Source of the DNA: Bradyrhizobium icense
Lineage (GTDB): Bacteria; Pseudomonadota; Alphaproteobacteria; Rhizobiales; Xanthobacteraceae
NCBI RefSeq assembly: GCF_001693385.1
Contig: NZ_CP016428.1
Span: 1,922,001 to 1,986,000, forward strand
DNA length: 64,000 nucleotides
Direction: 5' to 3'
Of this stretch, positions 49,825-58,380 are shown piece by piece. Within the stretch, counting starts at the first letter, position 1. Each line of letters opens with the position of its first letter. Position numbers and translations under genes: made by a program. The notes below the pieces were generated by a model, which was given only the letters and a program-made list of their open reading frames with translations, did not search any database and had not been told where the DNA came from.

Positions 49825-51882
49825 ATGCCAGGTGCACTATTCGCCATGACACAAACAACTTCACGGATGGCGCGCCGATCGCTGATCTTGCTCGTGATGG
49901 CTGGTGCTATTCCGCTGCTTGTCTTTGCGGGATGGGTTGCTTTCCTGAACGCGCGGCAGGACCGCAACGCGGCGCGACTTGCAGCGTTTGAAACGCTCGA
50001 TCGCGTTGCGACCCGCGTAACTTCCGAACTTGGCACACAGATCGAGGTGGCGGAAACGCTGGCTGCTTCGGCTGCGTTGGACCAGCCCGATTTGCAGATG
50101 TTCTATCGTGAGGCAAAACGCCTCAAGGATGCTCGTCCACTGTGGGAAACGATCGAGCTCGTTGATACCGAGGGTCGTCAAGTGCTCAATCTTCTTAGGC
50201 CAATGGGAGCCGAATTGGGCGCGACAGCCGATAGGGAGAACTTCAACAAGGTTCTGCAAACGCACAAGGCTGCAATCGGGGGTATCGGGCCTCTGGGGCC
50301 TATCTCCGGGAAGCGTCTGATCGCTCTGCGCGCCCCCGTCGAACGGGATGGCAGTATAAATTTTGTTCTGACGGTGGCGCTGGTTCCTGATGCCGTGAGC
50401 CAGATTCTTCGGAACGCGGGCGCCCCGAAAGGATGGGTTGGCGTCGTTGCCGATGCCAAGGGAAATATAGTCGCGCGCACGATCAAGGAGCAGTTTGAAC
50501 TTGGGCGGCCGGCCAGCGAATCCGTCCGTGAGGCAATCAAACGAGCCCCAGAGGGAGCCTATGTCGGCCGCACGCTCGAAGGCGTGGAGGTCGATACGGT
50601 CTACCGGTCGCTTCCAGGAACCGGAGGTTGGTCCGTTCATCTGGGAATACCAACTGAGTCGTTGAATGCGCCGGTTCGCAGATCGGCGTTCTTGATGGCC
50701 GGTGGCGGCGCGGTCAGTCTTGCTCTCGCCATTGCTTTGGTTTGGCTGACGGGGCTCGATATCGCGCAACGGCGCCGCGAGCAGGAAGCGAAAGCGGCCA
50801 TCGCGCTGGGTCTGAGTGAAGAACGGAGGATGCTTGCGGTCGAAGCCGCAGATCTTGGCGTTTTTAACTGGAACTTGAACAATGGGAATGTACTTGTCTC
50901 TCATCGCGCGCAGATATTGCTGAATCTGCCGCCGTATCCTTCGGAACAACAGGACCGCATCTATCCCGCTGACTTGTTTCTGGAGGGGATTCATCCTGCC
51001 GACCGGCAATTTGTGGCCGAAGCTCTCAAAGGAAGCGTTCGCGAACGACCCACGGCCATAGAATTCCGGACGCGAGACGTCGATGGCGCCATTCGCTGGC
51101 GGCGGGCGACCGGTCGTCCGTCTCAGGTGAACCCGCTGATGCAAGACATTGTATTCGGGGTGGTGATGGATATCGATGCCACGAAGCAAGCAGAGATAGA
51201 GCGCGTGCAGTTGTTGCGGCGTCTTTCCGTTGCCGAGGAAAATGAACGGCGTCGGATTGCTCGCGAGCTTCACGACCAGATCGGGCAAAGCGTTACTGGT
51301 CTGATGCTTGGGCTCAAGAACCTTGAACATACCATCAATCGTGACGCGAGTGACAGTCGCGTAGACCGGATCCACTGGCTGCAGACGCTCGCCAACGGAA
51401 TTGGCCGTGATATACACCGGGTAGCAGCGGATTTGCGCCCCACTGCCCTTGATGATCTGGGATTACAGGATGCTCTAAGGGCGCTCTGCTCGGAATGGAG
51501 CAGCCGGTTTCACATACAGACCGATCTTCATTTTCGAGGCAACAGCACTCCGCTTCCGTCTGACGTTGAGATCGCCATCTATCGGGCGATCCAAGAGGCA
51601 TTGACGAACGTCCTGAAGCACGCAAAGGCTCAAAGTGTCAGCTTGGTAATCGACCAGCGTTTAAGTGAACTGCGCGTCGTAATCGAGGACGATGGAGCAG
51701 GATTTCCCTCCGAAATACCCGCGCCAATCGAGTCTGAGAAGCGAACGTTTGGCAGGCTTGGGCTTTCGGGAATGCGCGAGCGGCTGAGCTTGATCGGCGG
51801 CACTCTCGTCATTGAGTCGGAGCCGGAATCTGGAACTACGCTATTCATATCCGTGCCGTTGGGCGCAGCAATGGAGCTCTGA
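49825..51882 (+). CDS. Hybrid-architecture sensor histidine kinase, NarX/HisKA_3 type with PAS
   Basis: A 685-residue kinase. TM1 lies at about 20-42 and TM2 at about 287-310, framing an extracytoplasmic sensor region that resembles a dCache/PDC fold. A PAS/PAC unit spans about 340-455 (GVFNWNLNNGNVLVSHRAQI). The HisKA_3 domain has RRRIARELHDQIGQSVTGLM, and the ATPase domain has YRAIQEALTNVLKHAKAQSV, VIEDDGAGF and GLSGMRERLSLIGG. The start may be 49825 or 49846; neither has a strong ribosome site. It pairs with the NarL-type regulator 2 bp downstream. Confidence 0.88.
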   Translation: MPGALFAMTQTTSRMARRSLILLVMAGAIPLLVFAGWVAFLNARQDRNAARLAAFETLDRVATRVTSELGTQIEVAETLAASAALDQPDLQMFYREAKRLKDARPLWETIELVDTEGRQVLNLLRPMGAELGATADRENFNKVLQTHKAAIGGIGPLGPISGKRLIALRAPVERDGSINFVLTVALVPDAVSQILRNAGAPKGWVGVVADAKGNIVARTIKEQFELGRPASESVREAIKRAPEGAYVGRTLEGVEVDTVYRSLPGTGGWSVHLGIPTESLNAPVRRSAFLMAGGGAVSLALAIALVWLTGLDIAQRRREQEAKAAIALGLSEERRMLAVEAADLGVFNWNLNNGNVLVSHRAQILLNLPPYPSEQQDRIYPADLFLEGIHPADRQFVAEALKGSVRERPTAIEFRTRDVDGAIRWRRATGRPSQVNPLMQDIVFGVVMDIDATKQAEIERVQLLRRLSVAEENERRRIARELHDQIGQSVTGLMLGLKNLEHTINRDASDSRVDRIHWLQTLANGIGRDIHRVAADLRPTALDDLGLQDALRALCSEWSSRFHIQTDLHFRGNSTPLPSDVEIAIYRAIQEALTNVLKHAKAQSVSLVIDQRLSELRVVIEDDGAGFPSEIPAPIESEKRTFGRLGLSGMRERLSLIGGTLVIESEPESGTTLFISVPLGAAMEL

Positions 51883-51884
51883 AG

Positions 51885-52535
51885 GTGGTGTCAATAAGAG
51901 TCGTGCTTGCTGACGACCATCCCGTGGTGCTTGCCGGCATGAAAGCGTTGCTCGATGGGATGGAGGACATCACAGTTGTTGGCGAAGCGACGACAGGCCC
52001 AGGCGTCCTGAAAATCCTTCGGGAAACCGGACCTGATATCGCCGTGCTTGATATTTCGCTGCCCGAAATCAACGGGCTCAAGCTTGCAGAAATGATCGCC
52101 GTTGACTTTACCGAGGTCAAGATTCTCGCGTTGACGGTGCACGAGGATCGCGCCTATGTCCGGCCGATGCTGAAGGCCGGTGCCAAGGGATATCTGCTGA
52201 AGCGATCAGCGGCCGACGAACTCGTGCGAGCGATCCGGGCGATCGCGGGGGGAGGCGTATACTTGGACCCTGCGATTGCCGAAACGGTTATTCCTTCTGC
52301 TCCAGCCGATCATGCCCCGGGTAGCTCTCAGCTAGTTGAACTCAGCCAGCGGGAAACCGAAGTTTTGCAGATGATTTCACGGGGCTTGAGCAACAAGGAG
52401 ATCGCGGGCCGCCTCGATATCAGTGTGAAGACGGTGGAAACTCACAAGGCCCGGGCTCTCGAAAAGACGGGTCTTCGAACGCGCGCCGACATCGTGCGCT
52501 ATGGAGTTGCGCATCGGTGGCTCGACGACCTGTGA
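51885..52535 (+). CDS. NarL/FixJ-type response regulator
   Basis: A 216-residue regulator with GTG start 2 bp after the kinase stop. The receiver has LADDHPVV and phosphoacceptor D in IAVLDISLPEINGL, with K in GYLLKRSAADEL. The LuxR-type output helix-turn-helix is LSQRETEVLQMISRGLSNKE and IAGRLDISVKTVETHKARAL. Cognate of the upstream kinase. Targets unknown; the paralogous membrane protein and Crp/Fnr gene nearby are candidates. Confidence 0.93.
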   Translation: MVSIRVVLADDHPVVLAGMKALLDGMEDITVVGEATTGPGVLKILRETGPDIAVLDISLPEINGLKLAEMIAVDFTEVKILALTVHEDRAYVRPMLKAGAKGYLLKRSAADELVRAIRAIAGGGVYLDPAIAETVIPSAPADHAPGSSQLVELSQRETEVLQMISRGLSNKEIAGRLDISVKTVETHKARALEKTGLRTRADIVRYGVAHRWLDDL

Positions 52536-52720
52536 CTAAGATCATCTGATTCGTCTCCATTGACGCGATACTCGTTGCCCCGCAAACAACGATCGCTACG
52601 CGCCTAAGCGTTGCAATCGTATTAACCTGGCGACCGCCAGGGCTGCGGAAATCGCGCCAGCTGCGAGATGGACAACCATCGCGTTCGTGGCCCCCCCGCG
52701 GAGCGGCCTTGGGTCTATAA

Positions 52721-53095
52721 TTACGATTCGGTCTGTTCTGGCTTGACCAATAGAGCTGTGCACGCCCTTATCAGGCTGTAATCCACGTAGCTTTTGCCAG
52801 GAAGAGTAATCAGCTCCTTCGGAAAAGCTTCTCGAGCCAGATAGCTGTCACGATTTGCGACCAACTTGGCCAGCCGATCATCCGCATCGGGCAGTGAACG
52901 GAACTCTTCCGCGCAGCCGGGTGCCAGAGCTGCGACTACAGCCTCGTCGCTCTTCCGGGCGGCCAGCTTTTCAGCGGTCGACGGGCTCATAAAGCCGAAC
53001 AGATATGTGAGCAAAAGCGCGCCGAGGACCATACCACCTGCTCCCGCCCATAGGCTGGGCTTCACCACACGCCAATTGATACCGAGGTCTTGCAT
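52721..53095 (-). CDS. Membrane-anchored CAEEFRSLP-family protein, copy 2
   Basis: A 124-residue paralogue of the protein at 48313: head MQDLGINWRVVKPSLWAGAG, one membrane helix, then KSDEAVVAALAPGCAEEFRS, VANRDSYLAREAFPKELITL and GKSYVDYSLIRACTALLV. The two copies flank the Crp/Fnr and NarX/NarL-type genes. The ATG at 53095 is chosen to align with copy 1. Confidence 0.7.
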   Translation of the reverse strand: MQDLGINWRVVKPSLWAGAGGMVLGALLLTYLFGFMSPSTAEKLAARKSDEAVVAALAPGCAEEFRSLPDADDRLAKLVANRDSYLAREAFPKELITLPGKSYVDYSLIRACTALLVKPEQTES

Positions 53096-53786
53096 CGAGA
53101 TGTCCTCCTTCGCTTGGAATGTCTCTTGTCTTGCTCCAGGCCGTACGACGGACAATCCTGGCTGTGATGTTATGGCTGCGACAAATGGCAACGCGGCGCT
53201 TGTCGCCAGGTTTCAAAAGCGGGAACGCGGTCGGTAATTTTCAACGTTCGCTGCTGTACCAAGCCATTGGGGCAAGGGAACGCCGTCCTGCCTCGATCAG
53301 TTTTCTCGCTTCGTTGGAGTGCAACTCGGGGTTGACGACAGGCGCTGCCGACTTGAAGATTGTGGAATCATCGGTGATGGCGAGACTGTTGCTCTCGTTG
53401 ATCGAGCAGGCTCGATTGATCGGCTTTTAGACATCATGAGATCGAAGCAGACCTCGATCGCGTTGCAAGTGATGGCTTCATGACGGCGGACGCGATCGCC
53501 GCCGAGGTGCGCCGCCTGGACGCGGAGCTGGACTTCGTCAATGGTTTCAGAGCAGCGTCTCCCGTCAAGTTCTTGCGGATGCGAGTATACCGCTGTTGAC
53601 AGCGAATTGAGTTGGCGATGGCCAAAGAGAAAGTCGAGGAAATCGCCGAAAGGTAAGCACTAAGATCATGAATTGCTCCTTTGGTCTCTTACCGTACCGA
53701 CTTCCGATCAGCTCCGTGAACTGCAGTCGTTGCGCGAAGTTTTTTGTCGAGCCGACGCTCGCGTTGACGTATGCAGGAGAGAGCCG
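53096..53786. other. Intergenic stretch with possible gene scraps
   Basis: No intact gene. Plus-strand DNA at 53445-53600 translates as EIEADLDRVASDGFMTADAI and VRRLDAELDFVNGFRAA, a plausible protein fragment with no start codon in place, so it may be a decayed gene tail. Confidence 0.3.
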
Positions 53787-54326
53787 ATGTCAGCCATTGA
53801 TATGATAGCAATCACCATTATCGTCACGGTCGCAATTTTGACGGCTCCCTCCTATGCCAGGTCTCCGATGAAGAATTGGTACGCAGCGGCGGCCGGCACG
53901 GATGGCGCGCCAAGCAGTGCCTTGGAGGGACCGACTTCATTCGTCCCGCCAGGCACGTTGCGTTTCAGAGCCTATGTCCCCGGTACGACAGACCTTCGAA
54001 TCTCTGATGTTGTGGGATTGGAGGTGTATAACCTGCGCAACGAAAAGATCGGCCTGATCGTGGACGTTATGCTAGGGAGCAGTCAGATCGTGAAGGGCTT
54101 CGTCATCAACGTCGGCGGATTCCTTGGCATGGGAAATCACAACATCGCGGTGACCTCGAGGTCCATCCTGCTTTTGAGGCGGGGTGGCAAGCTCGACCGG
54201 GCATTGGTTGACGTGACGAGGGAGACTCTCAGGAAATCGGAGCCGTTCGAATTTCCCGCGGCGGAGGGCTCTCGGCGCGCGGTTTCAGACACTCCGCCCG
54301 GCACCCGGCAAGCCTTGGACTTCTGA
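53787..54326 (+). CDS. Exported PRC-barrel domain protein
   Basis: A 179-residue protein with an N-terminal hydrophobic export segment (MIAITIIVTVAILTAPSYA) and a PRC-barrel at about 90-160: RISDVVGLEVYNLRNEKIGL, IVDVMLGSSQIVKGFVINVG and GFLGMGNHNIAVTSRSILL. PRC-barrels occur in photosynthetic reaction centre H subunits and in stress proteins. The ATG at 53787 has GGAGAG upstream. A decayed relative lies at 55038-55559. Confidence 0.83.
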   Translation: MSAIDMIAITIIVTVAILTAPSYARSPMKNWYAAAAGTDGAPSSALEGPTSFVPPGTLRFRAYVPGTTDLRISDVVGLEVYNLRNEKIGLIVDVMLGSSQIVKGFVINVGGFLGMGNHNIAVTSRSILLLRRGGKLDRALVDVTRETLRKSEPFEFPAAEGSRRAVSDTPPGTRQALDF

Positions 54327-54560
54327 TTGTTTATCGAGCGCAGCGCGGCAGCGCGCTTCAACCATCCATCGTAGTGCCTCCGGCTACTGCATCCGGCTAT
54401 CTTCAGGCGGAGAGTCTGCAATGAAAGGCAGCGTGCGCCATGCCGTGCCGGACCGCGGGTGAACTATTGGGCCATATGTGCGGCATCGTACCGCCTATCT
54501 TTGCAACTGTGCCGTCATCTGTGGATTGACAAGGGCACCGTAGAGAGGAGGGAGACTTGA

Positions 54561-54938
54561 ATGAGCTTTGAACGCAATTTGCGTATCGCGGCCGTTGTCA
54601 TCTGCGCTTCGGCGCCATTTGCCGGATCGGCCGCGGCGGCACCGATGATTCCAGCGGGTACAGTCCATGCGGACGCCGGAAATGTCGTGAATGTCGGATG
54701 GCGAGGTAACCGCTGGCACCATGGTCATCACGGTTGGCGGCACGGCTATCGCCGGCACTATGGTTGGGGTCCCGCCGTTGGCGGACTGGCCGCGGGCGCC
54801 ATCATTGGGGGCGCAATCGCCAATAGCCGCGCGCAGGCGCTCGAGAATGACGCCTACTGCTCGCAGCGTTTCAAATCCTACGATCCGCGCTCCGGAACGT
54901 ACCTCGGCTACGACGGTCTACGGCATCCTTGCCCGTAA
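54561..54938 (+). CDS. BA14K-family exported protein
   Basis: A 125-residue protein. A signal peptide (to SAAAA) is followed by a His/Gly/Trp-rich middle (NRWHHGHHGWRHGYRRHYGW), a glycine zipper-like hydrophobic stretch (VGGLAAGAIIGGAIA), and the BA14K signature YCSQRFKSYDPRSGTYLGYD and GLRHPCP. BA14K proteins are alphaproteobacterial envelope proteins first known as Brucella antigens with lectin-like activity. Confidence 0.9.
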   Translation: MSFERNLRIAAVVICASAPFAGSAAAAPMIPAGTVHADAGNVVNVGWRGNRWHHGHHGWRHGYRRHYGWGPAVGGLAAGAIIGGAIANSRAQALENDAYCSQRFKSYDPRSGTYLGYDGLRHPCP

Positions 54939-55037
54939 TACGCGCCCTCAAGAGCGCGTCAGCGGCGCCGCCGGTTCCTCCGGCTCAACAGAAGGCGGCG
55001 CCGCACCACACAGTCCCAAGACCTGGAGAAGATCATC

Positions 55038-55559
55038 ATGAACAAATGCGCCATTTTCGTTGCTGCGACTCCCTCGCAGCCGTTTCGGCGGCAGCGGTTG
55101 CCGGAGTAAACGACGTGTCGCAGAAGGCAGTCGAGCAAACCAGTTCAAGGCAGCAAGTGTTGACAAGTCTCGAACAGGCGGGATTTGCCGATGTGAAAGT
55201 GACAGCCGGCTCCACCGTGGTTCAGGCTCGTGACAGGTCAGGACATCCTGTGACGATGTTCATCGGCCCGCAGTCGGCCGGCGAGATGGTCACAACGGGT
55301 GCAAGCGAGCGGACGTCCTCCACGGGATCCCCTAGCGGCGTGGCGTGGGTTCACCGCCGTGCCAAAGGAGGACGAGCTCAGTTCGAAACTCATTGGCGTT
55401 TACGTCCGCGATAGCGCGAACCAGAGCATCGGAACGATCAAGGATATCGCCTTCAACGAGAATGGAATCGACGGCTACATTCTTTAGGTTGGCGGGTTCC
55501 TGGGCATCGGCGATCATTACGTCGCGGGTTCGACCGTCGTCGATCGATCTGACATTTGA
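55038..55559 (+). pseudogene. Decayed exported PRC-barrel protein
   Basis: The start MNKCAIFVAAT lies at 55038, but the signal peptide continues in another frame (LAAVSAAAVAGVNDVSQKAV) with LTSLEQAGFADVKVTAGSTV and VQARDRSGHPVTMFIGPQSA. A second shift near 55345 leads to the PRC-barrel KLIGVYVRDSANQSIGTIKD and IAFNENGIDGYIL, then a TAG at 55485, then VGGFLGIGDHYVAGSTVV. Two frameshifts and a stop make this a pseudogene. Confidence 0.75.
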
Positions 55560-56504
55560 CCGTTCCAACAACCGATGGCACGATGGATGCAAACGCCGAT
55601 CAGTGAAGGCGGCGCCAAAGTTCAAGTATCCCAGCAGCTAAACCTCTCCCGTGCGACGGACTGGAGCGACTCTGGCCGCTTCAGTCCCAATACCATGATG
55701 CAAAGCAAGTCGTATGGCCGGAAATGACAACGAACAGGTCCGCGGCACCGCTGGATCCGTAGTTTTGGATTGTGACCCATTGCGTCACATTCTGAGGAGC
55801 GTGGTCCAGAAAGAGTGCCCAAAGTGCCGCACCTCGAAACAGATCGAGACGAACATCGCGATAGTTCGTAAAGAGAATACGGTGGCGCTCATGACGGCCT
55901 GAGTAGAGCTGCTCGTTCGACATGGATCAAATCGCATGCCTGTTGCGGGAATGTGCGCGAGGCTTGCGTTGGTCACGTTTCGCGTATCGGCATGTCCGCG
56001 GCTAATCAGCTAACGGTGGGGGCCGGCGGTCCCACAAAGCTGGTACCATAGCGTACGCAGGAGGCGTCGTCCCGGATGACAAAGCCAGAATCACATCGTT
56101 GAATAAGGCTTCTCGGCGCGACAAAAAATTGGCCGGCAGAATAATTTCAGGACCAATGACGGCTCCAGCGGCGAGGCGCTGGAGCCGTATTCTCTTAATG
56201 GTGAAGCGCAACTGCGCAACAATGCATGATGTCTATTAGTGAGATGATTTGCCAGGAAGGGTCATACGAGAACCAGTCGAAACCGTACGACAGGCTGTTG
56301 CACATGATAGCCGACGTGGGTGATCTCGTCTGCGAGACTCATAGCATCGGCGGATGTCCCAAAAAAAGATCTTCACGTCCGCGATAAGTCAAGATCATCC
56401 TGCTCAAACGAAGAGTTGAATAGACCTACTAGGCGTCTCTCTTGGTGCCGATGAAATCCCAGGGCGGGGGCTCCAGCGGTAGCCGGACTGTGCTAGAGTG
56501 AACT
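55560..56504. other. Intergenic stretch without a supported gene
   Basis: Nearly 950 bp in which every frame is short and without domain signature. Given the decayed genes on both sides it is probably degenerate DNA. Confidence 0.4.
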
Positions 56505-56962
56505 ATGGCTTCGTCCGACAGGATTAATCGAGTCAGAGCTGCATTCGATCGTCAACAATGGACCGGCGCGCGAGCTGAACTGGCAGCGTCGGATCGAATA
56601 TCGCCGCTCGAAGCCGAAGATCTGGAGCGTTTGGCGACCGCTTCCTATCTGGTGGGTCGTGACGCTGAGGCAATGGCCGCTTGGACCCGACTGTATCATC
56701 TCTGCGTCGAGCGGCATGCTCTCGACCAAGCCGCTCGCGGTGCGTTCTGGCTCAGCTTGTTTCATCTCTCGCTGGCGAGCCGGCGCACGGGACCGGCTGG
56801 TTGTCGCGCGCCAAGCGGCTTCTCAATGATCACGGCCGTGACTGTGTGGAACGGGGCTACGTACTAAGGGCGCGTACTCATCTGTGGACGCCCCGCGAGA
56901 TGCAAGCGGTTTTTGAAGAAGATTGGCGCGTAGTCGGATGCTGCCATCTGTCCGGCCTCTGA
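56505..56962 (+). pseudogene. Truncated, frameshifted TPR-LuxR regulator paralogue
   Basis: The first frame MASSDRINRVRAAFDRQQWT and ARAELAASDRISPLEAEDLE, DAEAMAAWTRLYHLCVERHA aligns with the N-terminal TPR part of the intact regulator at 58381. Near 56785 the frame shifts and continues GTGWLSRAKRLLNDHGRDCV and ERGYVL, matching LGSGWLQRAGKHAEQTAPDS and VERGYLLL of the intact copy. It then ends. The rest is missing, and an IS110 element lies 170 bp downstream, so insertion or rearrangement probably removed it. Confidence 0.75.
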
Positions 56963-57134
56963 TGCAGCGATGGAGCTGCGGGCCCGTATGGGAGTTCGCG
57001 GACCGGAACCAAATCATAAATACGTGCTCCAGGCACGATGAGTACATCTGGTTCTTCCGGCCCCGTCTCGCCGACTGTTGCGCCATACCCTCCTTCGACC
57101 GACTACATCTCTGACGACCTCAGGCCCACTAGGC

Positions 57135-58169
57135 TTACGCCTTGGCGGCGACCGGAGCTCTGTAGTTTTCCTGCTTTACAAGTAGTGCCCAGACAATCCG
57201 CGCCATCTTGTTGGCGAGCGCGACGGTTACCAGCATGCGTGGTTTGCGAGCCAGCATCTGTTCGAGCCACGAACCCTTTGGTGCGCCCCGTTTGCTTGCC
57301 TGCTGCACGACGGCGCTGCTGCCGATGATGAGGAGGCGCCTGAGTGTGCGCTCACCCATTTTGGATGTCGCACCGAGCTTCTGCTTGCCGCCTGTCGATC
57401 TTTGAAGAGGCGTAAGACCCAGCCAGGCGGCAAAGTCCCGGCCCTTGGCAAAGGTCTCGGCCGGCGGTGCTAGAGCGGTGATCGCGGTAGCGGAGATTGG
57501 GCCAATGCCGGGAATGGTCATCAGCCTTCGCGATACTTCGTCCTCGCGGGCACGTCGGGCGATCTCCTTGTCGAGATCCGCGATCTTGCCATTGAGGCCG
57601 GCGAGCAGGTCTAACATCACTCGGAACATGGTGTGGGCCGCTTCTGGAAGCGAGCTGACCATCTCTTCTTCCTCGATCAGGTCGGCAAGCATCGCCACAT
57701 GCGATGGTCCCTTGGGTGCGACCCAACCATATTCAGTGAGGTGTCCCCGAATCGCGTTGATGAGCTGGGTTCGCTGCCGCACTAACAGATCACGGGTCCG
57801 AAACACCAGACCCGCCGCTTGTTGCTGCTCGCTCTTCACGGCCACGAACCGCATGCTCGGCCGCTGCGCTGCCTCGCAGATCGCCTCGGCATCGATCGCG
57901 TCGTTCTTTTGCCGCTTCACGAACGGTTTTACATAGGCGGGCGGGATCAGCCGAACTTCATGGCCGAGTTGGGTGAGCTGACGGGCCCAGTGATGTGCTC
58001 CGCCACATGCCTCCAGCGCTACCGTGCAACTCGGCTGGGCTGCGAAGAAATCCAGCAGCTTTCCTCGGCTGATCCGCTTGCTGAATATCGCTCGACCCCG
58101 CTCATCCGCTCCGTGCGCGTGAAAAACATGCTTGGCGATATCCAGACCGATTATGATAACCTCTGACAC
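57135..58169 (-). CDS. IS110-family transposase, full length
   Basis: A 344-residue DEDD transposase. The N-terminal RuvC-like domain has GLDIAKHVFHAHG (D), VALEACGGAHHWAR (E) and VKRQKNDAIDAEAICEAAQR (DD). The C-terminal Tnp_20 domain has LMTIPGIGPISATAITAL with the catalytic Ser region KMGERTLRRLLIIGSSAVVQ. The GTG at 58169 begins MSEVIIIGLDIAKH, the family's usual start. IS110 elements use a programmable bridge RNA encoded in a non-coding end; the flanks 57000-57134 and 58170-58380 are where to look. No frameshift seen. Confidence 0.92.
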   Translation of the reverse strand: MSEVIIIGLDIAKHVFHAHGADERGRAIFSKRISRGKLLDFFAAQPSCTVALEACGGAHHWARQLTQLGHEVRLIPPAYVKPFVKRQKNDAIDAEAICEAAQRPSMRFVAVKSEQQQAAGLVFRTRDLLVRQRTQLINAIRGHLTEYGWVAPKGPSHVAMLADLIEEEEMVSSLPEAAHTMFRVMLDLLAGLNGKIADLDKEIARRAREDEVSRRLMTIPGIGPISATAITALAPPAETFAKGRDFAAWLGLTPLQRSTGGKQKLGATSKMGERTLRRLLIIGSSAVVQQASKRGAPKGSWLEQMLARKPRMLVTVALANKMARIVWALLVKQENYRAPVAAKA

Positions 58170-58380
58170 GGACGCCTCCCTTAAGTGGTGCTCAACATCT
58201 CCACTTTGGCACATCGATGCCGTCGGCGGGGCGTCCACCCCATCATAAATCGAGATTGGTGGGCAACGGCTGGTCAACGTCCGTTTTGGAGGTGCTTTAC
58301 GGACTCCAGTCAGACATCGGCTTTGATATAATCGATCATGCGACAGCGCCATTAACCGCTTCAGATGTGTACTTAATCAG

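Noticed and set aside
49861..51417. Minus-strand frame of about 518 codons opposite the PAS histidine kinase
   Set aside because: The plus-strand product has complete kinase motifs and codon bias. The antisense product has none.
55785..56211. Short frames in 55.6-56.5 kb
   Set aside because: All are short, overlapping and without domain or start signals.
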